Of a DNA stretch of 64,000 bases, positions 25,537 through 34,652 are shown in pieces (the first letter of the stretch is position 1; each line of letters opens with the position of its first letter). Position numbers and translations under genes: made by a program. The DNA comes from JBBDLF01 sp040879025 (GTDB lineage: Bacteria; Pseudomonadota; Gammaproteobacteria; Pseudomonadales; Pseudohongiellaceae). Location of the stretch: NCBI GenBank assembly GCA_040879025.1, contig JBBDLF010000037.1:1-64000 (forward strand), given 5' to 3'. Below the pieces are notes generated by a model. It was not told the DNA's origin and did not search any database. It worked only from the letters and a program-made list of their open reading frames with translations.

Positions 25537-27618
25537 TCACCAGATACGAACGCGTTCCTCCGGGGGCAGATACAGCGCGTCACCGGGTTGCACATCAAAG
25601 GCTTCATACCAGGCGTCGTGATTACGAACCACCCCGTTCACCCGATATTCCGCCGGTGAATGCGGGTCCGAGGTCAGCCTGGAAACAAGCGCATCCTCAC
25701 GGATCTTGCTCTGCCACACTTGCGCCCAGGCCAGAAAGAAGCGCTGGTCTCCCGTCAGGCCGTCAATGACAGCGGCTTCCTCACCATTCAGTGCAATGCG
25801 ATAGGCGCGATAGGCCATCGACAAACCGCCCACGTCACCGATGTTTTCACCCAGCGTGAAACGGCCGTCAATGAATTGGCCAGGCACCGGTTCGTAGGCA
25901 TCATACTGGTTTGCCAGGCTGGCAGTCAGGTCATCGAATGCGGCGCGAACGCTCTCGGTCCACCAGTTACGCTGTATGCCAAGTGAATCTGATTTTGAAC
26001 CCTGATCGTCAAAACCATGACCCATCTCGTGGCCTATAACACTACCGATTCCACCGTAGTTCACCGCGCTGTCCGCGGCCGGATCAAAGAAAGGTGCCTG
26101 GAGAATGCCTGCCGGAAATACGATTTCGTTGAACGAGGAGTTGTAGTAGGCGTTAACCGTTTGTGGCGTCATGCCCCATTCTTCACGATCGGTTTGTTCG
26201 CCGATACGACTGATGGTTTCATCATAAAAGAATTCCCGCACGTTTCGGGCGTTGGCCAGCAGGTCGCCGCGACTTATTTCGATGGAAGAAAGATCCTTCC
26301 ACTCATCAGGGTAAGCGATTTTGGGCCGGAACGAATTCAGCTTGAGCCGGGCTTCTTGTTTTGTGGCTTCATCCATCCAGTCGTTCTCATCAATACTTTC
26401 CGCCAGCGCCGTGCGCAGGTTTTCGACAAGTTCTTCCATTTGCTGCTTGGCGGACTCGGGGAAGTAGTTGTTCACATAGACCTGTCCCAGCGCCTCGCCC
26501 AGACTGTTGAGGGCGCCGACTCTCGCCACGCCTCTTTCCCAGCGTTCGCGTTGCTGGGGAATGCCATTCAGAATGGTCCCGTAGAAACGGAAATTTTCAT
26601 TGTCTATTTCTTCGGACAGTATTGAGGCATTGTTGCTGATCAGCTTGTAGGACAGCCAGCTTTTCCAGCTTTCCAAGGGTGCATCATTGACCAGCTCAAT
26701 GATGGGCGACATGGCGCTGGGGTAGGAAACGTTCAAATCCTCCAGGTTGTCGACGCCAGCGGCACTGAAAAATGCATCCCAGTCAAAGGCGGAATAAGCC
26801 GCTTTGAATTCATCGTAGCTCATGGGATTGTAGGTCAGGTCGCGATTGCGGCGTTCAGCGCGCGGCCACAAGTGAGTCGCTATCTGTGTTTCCAGTTCCA
26901 GAACTGCGTCCGCCATGGCTTCACTGTCGTTGAATTCGGCGAAATCCAGCGTCGTAACAATATGCTGCCTGAATGCATCGCGAACGCTCGCAAACCGCTC
27001 ATTGTCCTGAAGATAGTAGTCCCGGTCCGGAAGACTGATTCCGGTCACGTAGACACCAAGCTGGTAACGGTCCGGATTCACGCGGTCGGGGCTGACGCCA
27101 AAATCCAGTGGTGACGAAGTGGTGTCGATACTTGAGCGACCAAACGCCTCGGTTAAATCCGCGACATCTTCAATCGCCTCGATTGCAACCAGTCGGGGAT
27201 GCAATGGCTGAATCCCCAGTTCATTCAGCGTATCGGTGTCCATATAACTGCGGTAGTAGTCGGCAATTTTCTGTTCCACGCTGCCGTGCGCCGGTTCAGA
27301 CGAAACCAGGTCTTCGATGATGGTGCGCACCCGGTCGTCAGAACGGTCGCGCAACGCGATGAAAGCACCGTGGTTGCTGCGATCAGGCGGTATTTCAAAT
27401 TCCTCCAACCAGCGGCCGTTGGCATAACGAAAAAAGTCATCGCCGGGATTGATCGAAATGTCACGGCTGCTCAGATCAACGCCCCAGTCTCCGAGTTCGG
27501 GCGTCGGCCCTGGCGAGGACATGGACACCTGTTCGGCCGGTTCCACAGATTCATTCGCCGGTTGACAGGCCGCCAGACCAAGACAGGCACCGAGGGTTAC
27601 AAATACCGAAAATTTCAT
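25537..27618 (-). CDS. M13-family zinc metallopeptidase, lipoprotein
   Basis: A 693-residue neprilysin/PepO-like endopeptidase. The signal peptide ends in a lipobox LAAC (Cys 19), so it should be a lipoprotein facing the periplasm or surface. The N-terminal M13 domain begins DLSSRDISINPGDDFFRYANGRWLEE. The catalytic HEMGH (530-534) and the third ligand in GENIGDVGG (E591) are present, along with NAYYNSSFNEIVFPAGILQAPFFD before them. The C-terminus VRIW resembles the family's usual end. It degrades short peptides. It is a single gene, convergent with the NHL propeller. Confidence 0.95.
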   Translation of the reverse strand: MKFSVFVTLGACLGLAACQPANESVEPAEQVSMSSPGPTPELGDWGVDLSSRDISINPGDDFFRYANGRWLEEFEIPPDRSNHGAFIALRDRSDDRVRTIIEDLVSSEPAHGSVEQKIADYYRSYMDTDTLNELGIQPLHPRLVAIEAIEDVADLTEAFGRSSIDTTSSPLDFGVSPDRVNPDRYQLGVYVTGISLPDRDYYLQDNERFASVRDAFRQHIVTTLDFAEFNDSEAMADAVLELETQIATHLWPRAERRNRDLTYNPMSYDEFKAAYSAFDWDAFFSAAGVDNLEDLNVSYPSAMSPIIELVNDAPLESWKSWLSYKLISNNASILSEEIDNENFRFYGTILNGIPQQRERWERGVARVGALNSLGEALGQVYVNNYFPESAKQQMEELVENLRTALAESIDENDWMDEATKQEARLKLNSFRPKIAYPDEWKDLSSIEISRGDLLANARNVREFFYDETISRIGEQTDREEWGMTPQTVNAYYNSSFNEIVFPAGILQAPFFDPAADSAVNYGGIGSVIGHEMGHGFDDQGSKSDSLGIQRNWWTESVRAAFDDLTASLANQYDAYEPVPGQFIDGRFTLGENIGDVGGLSMAYRAYRIALNGEEAAVIDGLTGDQRFFLAWAQVWQSKIREDALVSRLTSDPHSPAEYRVNGVVRNHDAWYEAFDVQPGDALYLPPEERVRIW

Positions 27619-27937
27619 GAAATCTCTCCACAGAATTTACTTCCGCCATACAAATATCAATACCGATGAAGTGAAGGTTACTGCCAGTTGATTTAAACGG
27701 CAAGGATATCATGGGCATCAAGCTACCGCGGGAGTGGTTTCAGGGTACCGTTTCGGTACCCGAGTCTCTCATCTGGTCTGAATGGTGAAATTGCGTCACA
27801 ATTGCGCTGCAAACCTTGAAATTCATTGAAATTACGTGAACCATAGGGGGCCGGGAAGCGAGGCAAATATTAGGGCTCGGGATCTGACAGGCAACCCCTC
27901 AGCTGAAGTACAAAAGAAAAAATGCGGAGGTCCTGCC
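27619..27937. other. Intergenic region between M13 peptidase and GGDEF-EAL gene
   Basis: About 320 bases separate two divergent genes. The only clear structure is the inverted repeat GGGTACC-GTTTC-GGTACCC at 27743-27761, which has no T-run and could be an operator. The right part (27836-27937) is open in the frame of the downstream gene, but I place that start at GTG 27938. Confidence 0.4.
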
Positions 27938-30900
27938 GTGAGAAGTGGTAACAGGCATCGCAATGCATTTCGTATTGCCGCCATCTATTTTGCTATTGGG
28001 GCAGTCTGGATTTTCATCAGTGATTTTTTGCTGCTTGAATTAATTTCAGCGAATTCCGAAACCGGCGGCATCTCGCTCTATCAGACATTGAAGGGCGTGA
28101 TTTTTGTTGTATCCACCGCACTGCTTATCTATTTTCTGGTGCGCACCGCGCTGGATCGGCAGGACAGGATTCTCGAAAAGATTAATCTGCTCAAGGAACA
28201 TCATTCCCAGATACTGCGGCAAATTCCGGTGGGAATCTATCAAACAGATTCCGACGGCATTTTGACCTACCATAACGGCATGGCCGAAGAACTCGTCGGG
28301 CTGAAGCGAAACGGCAGCCCTCGCAGCGAGGCCTTTTCCCGCGTGGTGTCGCCCGATTACAACAACATACAACAGTTCTGGAACAGGGCATTAGCCAACC
28401 GACACCTTTTCTTTGAGCAGTATGCTCTCTCATTCGAAAACTCCTCTCCCGCTTCCTGGGTGATTGATCACGCCTATCCCCAGTTCGACAAATCCGGCGT
28501 CTTTATTGGTTACCTGGGCACTGTGACCGACATCACCAGTCTGAAAGAGGCGCAGCAGTATGCTCTGGATCTTCGGGATCGATTGCGACTGGCGCTCGAC
28601 GTGGGTCACGTTGCTTTCTGGGACTGGGACTTGCAAACGGACAAGGTTTACTATTCAGAGAAATGGAAAGAACAGTTAGGCTATACCGGTGATGAAATCA
28701 CTGGGAACGACCCTGCTCTGGGTCGCCGCGCTCCTACTCTTCCCGCAACTGAATCACCGTCGCCGGCAAGCATCGCCGGTGGCCTTCAGGGCAAACAGTC
28801 AAGTGAATGGCGCAGCCGGCTTCATCCTTCTGACGAAGACGCGGCGGTTGAACGGCTCAGCAAATTTTTGACCAATCCCGGCGAGGCCTACAGTAACGAA
28901 TTTCGCCTGCGTCACAAGGACGGTAGCTACCGCTGGTTTTATGCCCAGGGAACGATGCAGTTTGATGGCCGCGGTAAGCCGCAGAGGATATTGGGCACAC
29001 ACACCGACATAACCTCAATCAAGGAAAGTGAGCTGGCGGTAATTGCATCCCAGGAACGCGTTCAGCATTTGCTGGAAGCCAGCCCGACAATTCTGTATGC
29101 ACTCAAATTTGCGGACGACAAGCTTAAGGCTGACTGGATAAGCGAGAGTATCACCCGGATACTCGGTTATTCCGTTCACGAAGCCTTGCAGAAGGATTGG
29201 TGGCACAGGAATATCCACCCGGATGACACAGGCATCGCGGAAAGGCTGGATGCGGCGATAGCCGAGGGTGGCAGTATCGAATGCGAATACCGCTTCTACG
29301 ACAAAATAGGAGAGATACACTGGCTAAGGGATTTTGTTCGCGCGGTGCGCACCGATAACGATCCGAACTCTCCCAATGAAGTGATTGGCGCCTGGATAGA
29401 CATAACCGATCAGCGCAAGGAAGAAGAGAAGAAACGTCTGCTAAGCGCAGCGCTGGCCAGCATGGGCGATGGCGTGATCGTTCTTGACCAGGACCTGACG
29501 GTATTGTCTGTGAACCCAGCTTTCGAAAAGATAAGTGGCTATCTGGAAGGCAGCCTGCTTGGAAACGGACCCGGGGTACTGCGTACCGATGTGCCGGATA
29601 CGCTTTCGCTCGAAGATGTGTGTGGGAAGCTCAAGGACGCGTATAACTGGAACGGGGAAATTGCCTGCAAGACGTCGCAGGATGAATTTATTCCGTTGTG
29701 GATTACCGCCAGCGTGGTTCGCAGCACGGAAAGCGCGGCTGACAAATATGTGCTTATTTGCAGGGATATCAGCGACCTCAAAAAGCGGAATTCCGAGCTG
29801 CGCCGGTTGGCGCATTTCGACACGCTGACCAATTTGCCAAACCGGCTGCTGCTTATGTCACGGCTGGAACATGCGATCCAGAAAGCGAAGCGCCATAAGC
29901 ACATACTGGCATTGCTTTATATTGACCTGGATGACTTCAAAAGCATTAATGACAGTCTCGGCCACAGTGTCGGCGATGAATTGCTCGTGGAAGTCGCCAG
30001 ACGTTTCCAGGCACGGGTAAGAGAGTCTGATACCCTCGCACGGCTTGGCGGTGACGAATTTGTCATCGTACTTGAGGACACAGGCTCCCCGGAAAGAATT
30101 GCCGGCATTGCCAAAGACCTTCTCCAGAGCCTCACCATTCCTTTCAAACTTTCAATCGAGCGTGAAATTTTCGCTGAAGCCTGTATCGGCATCAGTGTGT
30201 TTCCTCAAAACGGAGACAGCTCGGAAACGCTGATGCAGATGGCCGACACAGCGATGTACAGAGCCAAGAAGACAGGCAGGAACCGGTACTGCTTTTTTAC
30301 CGCCGAGATGGGCTCGGTGGTGGCGGAACATCTCGACATCATTACGGCGCTGCGCCACAGTGTCGACCGCGAAGAGTTGTTTTTGGAATACCAACCCAAA
30401 GCCGGCGTCGATGGCAGTTATGTCGGTGCCGAAGCGCTCGTGCGTTGGCAGCGCCCCGGCATCGGCCTGGTGTCGCCGTCTGTATTTATTCCGGCAGCGG
30501 AACTTTCGGGTCTGATTTCCCCAATCGGCGCCTGGGTGATCAACGAAGTGGCAAGGCAGATACGCAGCTGGCTGGATGCAGGCTATAACCCGGTCAACAT
30601 CGCCCTGAATATTTCAGGCCGCCAGTTTCGTGACCAGAATCTTCGCCAACTGGTTGAACAGGCTATAGAGAGGCATGGCATTCCACCGGCCTGTATGGGA
30701 CTGGAAATTACTGAATCTGCTCTCACGGAACAACCCGAAGAAGTGGAAGAAGTGCTGCATAATTTGCGCAAACTGGGAATACAGATTTCGCTGGATGACT
30801 TTGGTACCGGGTTTTCGAGTTTTTCCTACTTGACCCGGTTCTCACTGGATATACTCAAGATAGACCTGTCGTTTATCCGACGTATCAATCTGTCTGAAAA

Positions 30901-31123
30901 GGACAATAAAATTGTGATCGCCATGCTGGACATCGCGAATAATCTCAATCTGTCGACGGTTGCCGAAGGCGTGGAAACACAGGACCAGCTCGACTTTCTC
31001 ACCGCAAACGGCTGCACACAGATTCAGGGCTACCTTTTTGGCCGGTCACTGGCAGCCAGCGAATTGCCCGCCATAATGAAAGCGGCGCGACTTGAACCCA
31101 AAACCGGAACGGGTGGCATTTAA
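27938..31123 (+). CDS. Membrane PAS-GGDEF-EAL cyclic-di-GMP enzyme
   Basis: About 1,061 residues. Two N-terminal membrane helices (AFRIAAIYFAIGAVWIFISDFLL and LKGVIFVVSTALLIYFLV) flank a short periplasmic loop. Four PAS domains with PAC segments follow to about residue 610. The GGDEF domain has an intact RLGGDEF near residue 702 and the EAL domain an intact EALVRW near 831, with DDFGTGFSSFSYL and AEGVETQ. Both diguanylate cyclase and phosphodiesterase activities are possible. PAS sensing should set the balance. I chose GTG 27938 because GGAGG lies seven bases upstream. The frame is open from GTG 27836. It should control motility or biofilm. Confidence 0.9.
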   Translation: MRSGNRHRNAFRIAAIYFAIGAVWIFISDFLLLELISANSETGGISLYQTLKGVIFVVSTALLIYFLVRTALDRQDRILEKINLLKEHHSQILRQIPVGIYQTDSDGILTYHNGMAEELVGLKRNGSPRSEAFSRVVSPDYNNIQQFWNRALANRHLFFEQYALSFENSSPASWVIDHAYPQFDKSGVFIGYLGTVTDITSLKEAQQYALDLRDRLRLALDVGHVAFWDWDLQTDKVYYSEKWKEQLGYTGDEITGNDPALGRRAPTLPATESPSPASIAGGLQGKQSSEWRSRLHPSDEDAAVERLSKFLTNPGEAYSNEFRLRHKDGSYRWFYAQGTMQFDGRGKPQRILGTHTDITSIKESELAVIASQERVQHLLEASPTILYALKFADDKLKADWISESITRILGYSVHEALQKDWWHRNIHPDDTGIAERLDAAIAEGGSIECEYRFYDKIGEIHWLRDFVRAVRTDNDPNSPNEVIGAWIDITDQRKEEEKKRLLSAALASMGDGVIVLDQDLTVLSVNPAFEKISGYLEGSLLGNGPGVLRTDVPDTLSLEDVCGKLKDAYNWNGEIACKTSQDEFIPLWITASVVRSTESAADKYVLICRDISDLKKRNSELRRLAHFDTLTNLPNRLLLMSRLEHAIQKAKRHKHILALLYIDLDDFKSINDSLGHSVGDELLVEVARRFQARVRESDTLARLGGDEFVIVLEDTGSPERIAGIAKDLLQSLTIPFKLSIEREIFAEACIGISVFPQNGDSSETLMQMADTAMYRAKKTGRNRYCFFTAEMGSVVAEHLDIITALRHSVDREELFLEYQPKAGVDGSYVGAEALVRWQRPGIGLVSPSVFIPAAELSGLISPIGAWVINEVARQIRSWLDAGYNPVNIALNISGRQFRDQNLRQLVEQAIERHGIPPACMGLEITESALTEQPEEVEEVLHNLRKLGIQISLDDFGTGFSSFSYLTRFSLDILKIDLSFIRRINLSEKDNKIVIAMLDIANNLNLSTVAEGVETQDQLDFLTANGCTQIQGYLFGRSLAASELPAIMKAARLEPKTGTGGI

Positions 31124-31196
31124 GGCGGAGAATGCGCGTGCATCACTCGGCGCACAAACCAAGCGATCACGCGAGTTCCTGGACGCTGTGCAGGGC

Positions 31197-33635
31197 TCAA
31201 AAAGTATTGAGCGCGAGCTGCCGGGTGCCTCCACGAGTCCTGGCGGCGTGATTCACGATCATATCGGGCGTTACCGGTACCCGATTGAACAGGTGACCGT
31301 CGAGCGCGTCAGCGATGGCACTGGTGATTGCCGCAACCGCACAACCCTGTGACGGCTCCCCCACTCCTCTGGCACCGGCCGGGTTCTCCGGGTCGGCGAT
31401 GTCCACGGCACCATTGATCATTTCCGCCGGCACATCGAGGATGCTGGGAAGTTTACTCTGATATAAACCGACATTGGCGGGAAGCGCGTTTTGCGGATCA
31501 TAAACATGGCGTTCTGAACTTGCCATACCAAATCCCCAGACGGCACCACCGTTGATACCCTGTGAAAGTCCCTTCGGGTGAACCACGGTACCGCAGTCGG
31601 CTACGCCGACGTAGTCCAGGATGGTGTACCGGCCGGTGTCCCTGTCTATCTCTATTTCCACCATACCCACCGTCAGCCCCGGCGCGATGCCATTCATCGG
31701 CAAATTATCCCTGGCGACACCAATCAAGCCGCTGCCGGCCAGACCCTGAACCGCGCGCTGGGTAATGGGATGAATATCCTCGGGAAATTGCCGGCCGCTG
31801 TAATGGCCACCCATCTCAACGGCCCTGGCCGCCGCTTCGCCATAGGAAAAGCCTTGAGACGGATCGTCCGTTCTGAAAACCCGTTCTTCGCCGATGCTGT
31901 ATTCCTCAATGGTACCGCCGTATTCGACCGCGGCAATTTCCTTGAGCTTGCGTACCGCGTCCTCAGCCGCGACCCAGTTCGCCCGCGTGTGAGTAAAGAC
32001 CGTATTGCTTCCGCCCTGGGTGGAGCTGTGAGGCAGATGAAGATCGGTATTGCCACGTACTATTTCGCAACTTTCCCAGCGACACTGAAGCACTTCGGCT
32101 GCCGCGCGAACTGTGGCCGCATAGGAATAAGTGCCAAGATTACCCACACCATTGTGAAGATGAATACGGCCATCCGGGGTGATACGTACCAGACCGTCAT
32201 AACCATTGCGTCCCGCAGAGTGATATCCGAGCCCGACTCCCAGGCCCCTGACTTTGTTACCGTTCCGTGGCCGCGGCTGAGCCGCGCGCTGCTCCCAGTT
32301 GAACAGCTCGGAAGCCTGATCCAGCGCTTCCTTCATATAGGCGCTGGTGACCGGACCGCGATGTTGATAGATCAGAGAATCATTATGCGGCGCGTTGACC
32401 CGGCGGAATTCCACCCGGTCCATGTTCAGTTGTCTGGCCGCCTTGTCCATGATCGGCGCAATGGCCGCGGACATCTCGTTCTGACCCGGACCCCGCTGCG
32501 CGCCGCGTGGCGTGGTGTTGGTGAATACCGGAATGTTGCGCAACCGCATCGCCGCGGGGGTATAAACAACCGACACATGTTCTGCCGAGGCCGAAGCGCT
32601 GTTGCGTCCCGTAGGTCCCCCGTCAGTAACAATGATCAGGTCGACAGCGGCAACTGAACCATCGGCGCGCACACCGATTCGGGTCCAGCCCTGCATGCCC
32701 GGACGACCTACACCGATGTAGTATTCCTCTTCACGGGTAATACGCAATTGCACCGGCCGGTTGAGCATGCGTGAGAAATGTCCGCATACCCCCATAATGG
32801 GATAGGCGCGGGCCTTGGATCCGAAACCTCCGCCGGTGTGTTCGGAAATCAGGCAGAGGTTTTCCGGTTCGATGCCCAGCATAGACGCCAGACCTTCGTT
32901 CACGGCGCTCTGGCTTTGCAGTGAACCATAGAAATAGCACTTCCCGTTTTCCCAGTAGGCCATGCTGCTGCGCGGCTCCAGGCAATGATGCGGCGTACCG
33001 GCAGTGACGAAGGATTCCTCGACTATCACTTCGCTTTCGGCGAAGGCTTCATCCAGGTCTCCGTAGGTCCATCCGTCAGTAAACTCAACATCGCGGGGCT
33101 CCTGACCATTGCGGAAGCGTTCCACTTCGGCTTCCGGCCACTTCACCTTGCCAATGGCTCCTTCAATGGTCGCATTCTCGTCCGCGAGCGCCGACAGCTG
33201 CAGCAGCGTATTGCCCGCGGGATAGGCATCAGGTCCGCCTTCGGTGAGGCTGACCAGCGGGTCGGTAACAAACGGCCTGCGCTCGAACTGAACCCTGATC
33301 CGGCCCAGCGCGTTCTCCGCAATCTCGTCGGAGATGGCGGCTATCGCCAGAATCGGTTGTCCAACATAGGTGATGTTCTCGGCGGCGAGCATCGGATCGG
33401 AGGGTGCTTCCACAGAGGGAACGTCATCGGCGGTAATAATGCCGAGTACGCCGTCCATTCGCAGCGCCTCGGAAGCGTCAATGCTGCGCACGCGTCCGCT
33501 GGGGAGAGGACTGGTCAGCAAACGCGCGAAAACCATGCCTTCACGAACGAAGTCTTCAACGTATTTGGCGTCGCCGGTTACCTTGCCTTCAACATCGGGT
33601 GGTGTGAAGTCCTTGCCGATATGCATAGTGGTCAT
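31197..33635 (-). CDS. Molybdenum hydroxylase large subunit (xanthine dehydrogenase family)
   Basis: An 812-residue molybdopterin-binding subunit. The N-terminal aldehyde oxidase/xanthine dehydrogenase hammerhead domain (about 12-125, GKFTPPDVEGKVTGDAKYVED type) is followed by the Moco-binding domains with GGGFGSKARAYP (about 265), the PRGAQRGPGQNE segment and the C-terminal catalytic GVGEPSQG (about 755), whose Glu is the general base. With the 2Fe-2S subunit encoded upstream it forms an IorAB-type periplasmic dehydrogenase for an aldehyde or N-heterocycle. No FAD subunit is present, so electrons probably go to cytochromes. Its start overlaps the end of the small-subunit gene by four bases. 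Confidence 0.92.
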   Translation of the reverse strand: MTTMHIGKDFTPPDVEGKVTGDAKYVEDFVREGMVFARLLTSPLPSGRVRSIDASEALRMDGVLGIITADDVPSVEAPSDPMLAAENITYVGQPILAIAAISDEIAENALGRIRVQFERRPFVTDPLVSLTEGGPDAYPAGNTLLQLSALADENATIEGAIGKVKWPEAEVERFRNGQEPRDVEFTDGWTYGDLDEAFAESEVIVEESFVTAGTPHHCLEPRSSMAYWENGKCYFYGSLQSQSAVNEGLASMLGIEPENLCLISEHTGGGFGSKARAYPIMGVCGHFSRMLNRPVQLRITREEEYYIGVGRPGMQGWTRIGVRADGSVAAVDLIIVTDGGPTGRNSASASAEHVSVVYTPAAMRLRNIPVFTNTTPRGAQRGPGQNEMSAAIAPIMDKAARQLNMDRVEFRRVNAPHNDSLIYQHRGPVTSAYMKEALDQASELFNWEQRAAQPRPRNGNKVRGLGVGLGYHSAGRNGYDGLVRITPDGRIHLHNGVGNLGTYSYAATVRAAAEVLQCRWESCEIVRGNTDLHLPHSSTQGGSNTVFTHTRANWVAAEDAVRKLKEIAAVEYGGTIEEYSIGEERVFRTDDPSQGFSYGEAAARAVEMGGHYSGRQFPEDIHPITQRAVQGLAGSGLIGVARDNLPMNGIAPGLTVGMVEIEIDRDTGRYTILDYVGVADCGTVVHPKGLSQGINGGAVWGFGMASSERHVYDPQNALPANVGLYQSKLPSILDVPAEMINGAVDIADPENPAGARGVGEPSQGCAVAAITSAIADALDGHLFNRVPVTPDMIVNHAARTRGGTRQLALNTF

Positions 33636-34219
33636 GACAGCAACTCCGAGGCGCGCATGACGCCGTTAAGATAATGGTCGTAGGCGCCGCAGCGGCAAAG
33701 ATTCCCGGATAGCGCCATACGCGCCTGTTCGCGGGTGGGGCTCGGATTGGCCCGCAACAGCGCGGTAGCGCTCATTACCTGACCCGGAGTACAAAATCCA
33801 CATTGAGGTGCCAGTTCTTCTATGAAGCCCTGCTGCACCGCGCTCAGGGCTCCGTCTTCACTGCGCAACCCTTCCACCGTCGTTATCGCCTTTGATTTGA
33901 CGGTATGGGTAAGCAGGGAACAGGAGTAGTTGGCAACATCGTCGAGCAACACGGTGCAGGCGCCACATTCGCCCCGGTTACAGGCTACCTTGGTGCCCGT
34001 CAGCCCAAGCTTGCTGCGCAAGGTAAAGGCCAGGGTTTCCTGGGGTGCCACGTCGACACGACGCAGGCGGCCATTGATATTCAGCGACACGAGCCGCGCT
34101 TCGGCGGCCTGAGAGCCCGATTGGGCAGCGGAGAAGTAAAGGCCCGCTCCCGAGGCAGCGGCCGCGCTGGAGAAAATCACTCCCTTGATAAAGCGTCTGC
34201 GCGTTAGTCTTGGATTCAC
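33632..34219 (-). CDS. Tat-exported 2Fe-2S subunit of molybdenum hydroxylase
   Basis: About 195 residues from the GTG at 34219 (GGAGT nine bases upstream). A Tat signal RLTRRRFIKGVIFSSAAAASG begins near residue 4. Two iron-sulfur sites follow: the plant-type ferredoxin CNRGECGACTVLLDD, and the helical domain CGFCTPGQVM with CRCGAYD. The Tat signal puts the enzyme in the periplasm together with the large subunit, which is carried along folded. The pair forms an IorA/IorB-like complex. The frame stays open upstream to 34318, but that stretch looks non-coding. The gene overlaps the large-subunit start by four bases. Confidence 0.92.
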   Translation of the reverse strand: MNPRLTRRRFIKGVIFSSAAAASGAGLYFSAAQSGSQAAEARLVSLNINGRLRRVDVAPQETLAFTLRSKLGLTGTKVACNRGECGACTVLLDDVANYSCSLLTHTVKSKAITTVEGLRSEDGALSAVQQGFIEELAPQCGFCTPGQVMSATALLRANPSPTREQARMALSGNLCRCGAYDHYLNGVMRASELLS

Positions 34220-34374
34220 GGCGGGGGTACTCCATACCTGTTTGTTTTTTCCAACCCTACTAACTTGCCACACAAAAATCAACGGAAACCGGCTGTCGAA
34301 ACGGGCGCGGCGCAGCATCCCCGGGACGTTCGCGGGGCGGCTTGACCGGGGGCGCTGTTGCGCTTACAGTGGCT

Positions 34375-34515
34375 GCTGTTACAGGTGCCTCTCGCTTGTT
34401 TCAAGGGAGAGGGTAAACGGGAAGTCCGGTGAGTCGCGTAGCGCGACAATTCCGACGCTGCCCCCGCAACGGTAAACAAGGTCTCAAGCCTTGCAAGCCC
34501 GACACCGGCCTGGAC
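34375..34515 (+). ncRNA. Cobalamin riboswitch
   Basis: The stretch has the conserved boxes of the AdoCbl class in order: GGTGCC (34384-34389), AAGGGAGAGGGTAAACGGGAA, GTCCGGTGAGTCGCG, AATTCCGACGCTGCCCCCGC, AACGGTAAAC and AAGCCCGACACCGGCC (ending near 34510). It lies upstream of the btuB-like gene on the same strand and should lower its expression when cobalamin is plentiful. The expression platform is probably within 34515-34652. Confidence 0.93.
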
Positions 34516-34652
34516 AGACGACGCCGAACCCAACCCGGGTTTTGGCACTACGATGCAGCGGAGGGCTCATCGGTAGTCGGAACTCCTGCCCGCGGGCACT
34601 CCCACTACTTTGCCTCTCCCTCATGAAATGTTTTTCATCGAGGACCTGAAAC

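Noticed and set aside
31578..32657. Plus-strand open frame of 359 codons within the molybdenum hydroxylase gene
   Set aside because: It is antisense to a complete, recognisable enzyme; no domain or start signal supports it.
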